Origin: JANXQG01 sp963780045
GTDB lineage: Bacteria; Planctomycetota; Planctomycetia; Pirellulales; Thermoguttaceae
Reading direction: 5' to 3'
Length of the DNA stretch: 64,000 bases
Assembly: GCA_963780045.1 (NCBI GenBank)
Contig: CAVZZZ010000001.1
Location: 1,860,001 to 1,924,000, forward strand
The translations under genes and the position numbers were made by a program. The notes under the pieces were generated by a model. The model did no database searches. It had not been told where the DNA came from and worked only from the letters and a program-made list of their open reading frames with translations. Below, in pieces: positions 58,707-64,000 of the stretch. Each line of letters starts with the position of its first letter. Positions within the stretch are counted from its first letter, which is position 1.

Positions 58707-61700
58707 ATGAAGGTCAATCTGAAGCGTATTCTCCGTGTTTTCCGCAAGCTCCTTATGGCGGGAGGAATCGCCGCCGCGGCCTTGGGAGGGGGTACGGGCC
58801 AAGCCGCTCTGATGCTCTCTAACGGTAATTTCGCTTCACCGGGCATCGGCAACGGAAACTACGGCTCTTACTTCAACGGCGGCAACGTCACTAGTTGGAA
58901 TGCGCATAACTTGTATCCCGGGGGAGGTTCCAACGGCAACCTCAATCTGATGACGGAAGGCTGTCAGTCCACGGGCGGGCTGTCGAGCGGCCAATATGTC
59001 TTGGCGCAGCGCGCGGTCCGATCCAGTCGCGGTTTTCTCCGGAGGGGTGGGAAACGCGCTTAACCCAGCGTCAAACCCTAACACGAATGTAATCGGGACA
59101 CCATCAAACGGCCTGTATATTGACCAGACCATTGGCACCTTGGACGCGACGGACCTCACCCAGACCTTTTCGCTTTCTGCCGAACTGCTCCGGGCCTTTG
59201 GACCAACCAACATCTATTACGGTGCATCTCCTCCGACCTGGGCCGGAGCGGGCATCACCATCGGCTTTGTCAATGGCAACACGGGCACTATCCTCGCGCA
59301 GAAAACCATCAGCTACACCCAAAGCTATCCGGCATCGGATACGACAACGACGTTCAGTGCCTCGGATGCGGTGACGTGGAACGCCGCGGGAAGCGGCTTG
59401 GCGGTCGGCACGCCGATCAACGTCGTCGTCGGCTTCCGGCTCAATCCGGGGCTCGGCAATAGTCCCGATTACAATACGGTGGCAGTCGATAATCTGGTAC
59501 TAACCAGTTCCGCGGGCACCAGCTACCCGAGCCTGACCTGGACCGGCACGAGCGCGACTTCCCCCACACAATGGAGCACAAACGGGAGCGTGCTCAATTG
59601 GTCGAACAGCGGCACGGCCTCCGCCTACACGGATGGCGCGCTGGTGACTTTCAACGATTCCGTTGGCACCGGCTCGACTACGGTGGCGATCTCCGCGGCC
59701 GATGTGAACCCTACGGGAGTCATATTCAACAACTCTGCAAAGAGCTATACCCTGCAAGGACCTTACGCCATCGCGGGCGGGGCCTATCTCACCGTGTCGG
59801 GCGGGGGTTTGGTCACTGTTACCAACAGCAATTCGTACGCGGGAGGCACGAACATCAGCAGCGGTTCGCTGCAAGTCGGCAACGGCGGCAATAGCGGCAG
59901 CATCGGCAGCGGCGATATCGTCGTCAACGGCGCTTTGATCTTTAGCCGCTCCGACAGCGTGACTACGCTTAGCACCATTACCGGCAGCGGCAGCGTGACC
60001 CAGCACGGCCCCGGCCTGCTCGTCCTCGCGGGCATTAACGACTACACCGGCGTTACCAACGTCAGCGGCGGCACGTTGCAGATCGGCAACGGCGACAGCG
60101 CGACGTTGGCCAGCAGCGGCGTGCTCTTGAGCAACTCCGGCGCACTTGCCTTCAACCACTCCACAATCGCGAACTACGGCGGGGCAATCACTGGCGTCGG
60201 CTCGGTAATCAAATCCGGTCCCGGCACGCTCACGCTCGCCGGCGCCAATAATTACAGCAACGGCACAACCGTCAATGCAGGCACGCTCGTCCTCGGCGGT
60301 CTCAGTACGTACGGCGGGCCCACGACTGTCAACAGCGGCTATTTGTACGCCAACAGCCCACTGATCGGGCCCGCGACTGTCAACGGTGGCAGTTTATACG
60401 CCAACAGTTCGCTGAACGGCACGGTGGCCGTCAATAATGGCGGGGTCCTGGGCGGCAGCGGCACGGCCGGGGCCGTCAGCGTGGCTTCCGGCGGCGGCAT
60501 CGAGGGTGGCGAGAACGGCGTCGGAACGCTGACCTTGACCAGTCTGGCTTACTCCGGCAGTGGCACGTTTCTGACCAACGGCTATGCAAACTATCCCGCC
60601 AGTGGCGGCGTCGCTCCGCTGAACGTCAGTGCCAGCGGCGGGCTGAATGCCGGCGCCGGAACCGTAACGATCAACCTTGGCGGACCGATCGCCACCAGCA
60701 GCGGCACATACGAGCTGATCCAATACTCTGGCGCAATCGGCGGCGCCGGTTCGGCCGCCTTTACTCTCGGCGCCGCGCCCAACATCTCCGGAAGGTGCGC
60801 TCTGACGTACAATCTGGTGAACAATGCAGGCGCCATCGGCGTGAACGTGAGCCTGACCCCCGTGATCTGGACCGGCGCCTCGTCGTCGGAATGGTACGCC
60901 ACCGATACGCTCCCGGCGCCCGGGAATTGGACGTTCAGCGGCGGCACCACGAATTTCCTCCCCAACGACATTGTGCAGTTCGACAACAGCACACCTTCAG
61001 GCGCCTCGGTGGACATCAGCAATGGCGACGTCTTGCCGGCCGGCGTACTGGTCAACAGCGATACCAATCACCCGTACTCCTTCACGGGCAGCAACGGCAT
61101 CGCCAGCAGCGCCAGCCTGACCAAGGCCGGCCCGGGCACGCTGACGATATCGAACCCCAATAGCTACAGCGGCGGCACGACGATCAACGGGGGCAACTTG
61201 ACGATTACGAATGCCAATGTCGGCCTCCCCGGCGGAACGGTTACCGTCAAGGCCGGCGGCAGCATCCTTTTCGCGCAGAACGGCGAAGCGAATCGGAGTT
61301 TAAGCGGCAACAACTTTTACATCGCGGGCACCGGCGACGTAGGAGAGGGGGCGCTGGCCGTATTGGCGCATTGGCGGTGGCCCCTCCGATGTCCAAATCG
61401 GCAACCTCACTCTAACGGCGGACGCAACGATCGCCGCATACGACGGGGGCGGCTTGAATAGCGGGATCCACTACGGTGAAGGCATGAACGGAACAGCATT
61501 GAACTTGAATGGCCATACGCTTACGTTTTTGGGTAGTTCTAACTGTGAGGAGGCGATATTCGCATCGAATTACATCACCGGCCAGGGCACCATCTCGGTG
61601 CAGAGCGGCAGCAATTTCCGGCTCAATGGCGTCTCGCAAAACTGGACCAGCGGGGTCCTCATCATCAATCCGGGCGCAGCAGTTTGCCACTTACGGCAAC

Positions 61701-64000
61701 AGTTCATTCGCTGCGCCGGTGGTTATCAACGACGGTACTTTGGCTTGCGTCGCTAACGGCGGGCTTACTTTGACAGGACCGGTTACACTGGCGGGCGACA
61801 CTACGCTGACTACCGGCTATCTTGGGTTTGGCGGCGGCACCGGGATAACGCTGGCCGGCAATGTTTCCGGAAGCGGCGGACTGACGGCGCTGGGCGGCGC
61901 GAACGTCCTGTCCGGTTCTAATACGTACACCGGGGATACCACCGTCAGCGCTGGGTCGCTGACGCTGCTGAACGCCAACGCCCTGCAAGGCAGCAGCTTG
62001 CTGGCGAACATCGGCGCGCTGATTATTCTCGATTCTTCCGTCAGTACGCACGCCTTCACTTTCGGCGGCCTTGGCGGCAGCCTGAACCTGCCCTTGACGG
62101 ACGACGGCGGCAATCCGGTGGCCTTGAGCGTCGGCAACAACAACAATTCCACTCTCTACTTGGGCGCTTTGAGCGGCGGCGGCAGCCTGAGAAAGATCGG
62201 CAATGGAGCGTTGACGCTCTGGGGCGCGAACACTTACACCGGCGGGACGACGGTCAACGCCGGCGCGCTGAATATCAACGGTTCGCTCACCGGCGCAGTG
62301 GCGGTCCATGGCGGGGTTCTGGGTGGCAGCGGAACGGCGGGCGCCGTCAGCGTGTCCGCCGGCGGCGGCGTCCAAGGCGGCTATGCAGGCGTCGGAACGT
62401 TGACGCTGGCCAGCCTCGACTATAGCGGTGCCGGCGTGCTGAACATCGTGCCGGCGCCGGGCAGCGTGCCCGTGATTGTCAGCGGCAGCAACAGCCTGAC
62501 CGTCGGCGGCGGCGCTGGCTCGGTGGCCGTGAACGTCGTCGCACCGCCGGTGACAAGCGGCACATTACCAGTGCTCCGTTACTCCGGCGCCATCCAGGGG
62601 ACCGGTTTCTCCGCGTTCTCCCTCGGCGCCACGCCCGCCGGTCGCTGCGTGACCTACGGCGGCCTGGTGAACAACCCGGGCGAAATCGACCTGAACGTCG
62701 TCGTGACTCCGGTGGTCTGGACCGGCAGTTCCTCGACCGAGTGGTACGCCACCGACACGCTCCCAGCGCCGGGCAACTGGAAGTTCAGCGGCGGCACCAC
62801 GAACTTCCAACCCACCGACATCGTGCAGTTCGACAACAGCACCGCCGCGGGCGGCACGGTGGACATCAGCAACGGCGACGTCTTGCCGGCTGCGGTGGTA
62901 TTCAACAATGATGCCTCGCACCCCTACACCATAACAGGCGTCAACGGCATCGGCGGCACGGCGCGGGTTGTCGTGGATGGTCCCGGCATCGTGACGATGA
63001 CCGCCAGCAATAGTTACACGGGCGGCGCGTTAATCAGCGGCGGCACGCTGCAGGTCGGCAACGCCGCCACCAACGGCACGATCGGCAGCGGGCCGTACGA
63101 TATCGCCGCCGGCCGGCTCTACCTGAATTACGCCACGGCGGTTCCTGCGGGGACCTTCACCTGGTCGAACGACATAGCGGGTGCCGGAACCCTGGAGCTG
63201 AACTCGGCGCAGGCAGTCAACGGGACAGCCCAATGGGGACAGAGCACGCCTTCTAGCACGCTCTTCGGCCCCGGCTTTACGGGGACGCTCCAGGTCGACA
63301 ACGGACGTATCAATTCGTCACCAGTCGGCCTGGGCGGCGCAAGCAACATCATCATTAACGCCAACGCCCAGTTCCTGGCCTGGACGGGCACATATAGCCA
63401 GTCGATCACCATCGCCGGCAACGGTTGGGGTGAAACCGGCTTTCCCGGTGCCCTGCGGGCTGCGGGCGGGGCCGTTACGACCTGGACGGGTCCGATCACG
63501 CTTTCCGCGAACGCGGGAATCGAGGCACAGAACGGCTCCAATGTCACCCTGACCGGCCCCGTGACCGGCAACTACCAGGTGGAGTTCGAGTCGGCCGGCC
63601 CCGGCACGATCAATCTCGCGCCGAGCGGAACTGCGCAGAACTCCTACGGGTCCACTCAGGTCGACAGCGGCGCCACCGTCATCGCCGGCAACCAGTATGC
63701 CTTCAGCACGGGCGGACTGCTGATGAACGGCGGAGTAGTGGAGACCAACGGCTTCAATTTCAGTTTCGCCAACCTCTCGGGCGGGAGCGGCACGATCGGC
63801 AATTACAGCAGCGCCGCCGCCTCGACGATCACTGTCGGCGCCGACAATACCAGCACGATGTACGCCGGCGCGCTGCTCGACGGCGGCAGCATGAGCTTGG
63901 CCCTCACCAAGACCGGCTCGGGGATGTTGACGCTCGCCGGCTATAACACCTACAGCGGCGCCACCAAGGTCAACGGCGGCACGCTGCAAGTCGACAACGG
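58707..64000 (+). CDS. Giant autotransporter-associated beta-strand-repeat surface protein (partial, three frameshifts)
   Basis: The start MKVNLKRILRVFRKLLMAGG and cleavage near GQAAL give a signal peptide, with AAGGGAG upstream. An N-terminal domain with GNFASPGIGNGNY and TPINVVVGFRLNPG precedes many PATR-type repeats such as TLTLAGANNYSNGTTVNAGT and TLTISNPNSYSGGTTINGG. The protein is open to the window end (over 1,750 residues). Frames change near 59010, 61355 and 61685; the last frame is open without a stop to base 64000. A long unit (VDISNGDVLPA, EWYATDTLPAPGNW, FSGGTTNF) recurs at 60865 and 62715. It would form a long beta-helix on the cell surface, perhaps with a C-terminal anchor outside the window. 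Confidence 0.8.

Overview
The window looks like a chromosomal segment of a planctomycete, most likely Pirellulales-like. It is GC-rich and carries families typical of that phylum: a double 3-keto-disaccharide hydrolase (DUF1080) protein, an arylsulfatase next to a discoidin-domain secreted protein, a DUF1573 protein, a BBP7-type outer-membrane barrel, DUF11-repeat and autotransporter-associated beta-strand-repeat surface proteins, and a RNase HII-like protein. Intergenic space is rich in palindromes. No rRNA, tRNA or CRISPR array was recognised. About half of the genes are interrupted by single-base frameshifts while both halves stay family-like. I annotate them as whole genes and treat most shifts as probable sequence errors.

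Layout. 0-2.8 kb: 3' part of a type ISP restriction-modification enzyme and a deaminase with an unknown N-terminal domain. 2.8-5.6 kb: gene-free and packed with repeats (three composite 11-bp minisatellite elements, a promoter-bearing dispersed repeat, a palindrome array). 5.6-9 kb: DUF11 lipoprotein and a SpoU-type RNA methyltransferase. 15.1-9.0 kb, minus strand: a tightly packed run of seven genes (BBP7 barrel, zinc-ribbon protein, DUF1080 hydrolase, HIT protein, ThpR, RNase HII-like, SixA). 15.4-20.5 kb: ABC exporter pair, thioesterase/enoyl-CoA hydratase fusion, fucose-permease-like transporter. 20.5-24.7 kb: second copy of the promoter repeat, XRE/ImmA pair with a palindromic operator, a K+-channel-like protein, and an IS3-family element inserted in the loop of a large palindrome.

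24.8-32.5 kb: two flavin disulfide-reductase-type proteins, DUF302, a retropepsin-like protease, a MacB-like ABC exporter, and DUF1573. 32.6-37.7 kb: polysaccharide genes (methyltransferase, WecG/TagA glycosyltransferase, Wzx-like flippase, FemAB-like acyltransferase). 37.6-40 kb: a DUF2802-like protein, a small secreted protein and LarC. 40-46 kb: small toxin-antitoxin-like pairs (DUF433/DUF5615, PIN pair, HEPN remnant) around the sulfatase locus and a ClpC-N-domain protein. 46-51 kb: SWIM-SNF2 helicase, zinc-ribbon membrane protein, and a two-gene protease cassette. 51-56 kb, minus strand: lysS, LolC/E-like permease, LolD-like ATPase, coiled-coil protein. 57-64 kb: TPR-sulfotransferase and a giant beta-strand-repeat surface protein running off the window.

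Working picture: a metabolically ordinary envelope- and glycan-oriented genome segment with interspersed TA or defence modules and an unusually active population of small non-coding repeats. Some of these repeats have landed inside open reading frames. The items I judge most worth checking are the composite minisatellites, the promoter-bearing repeats, the in-gene palindromes and the deaminase fusion.
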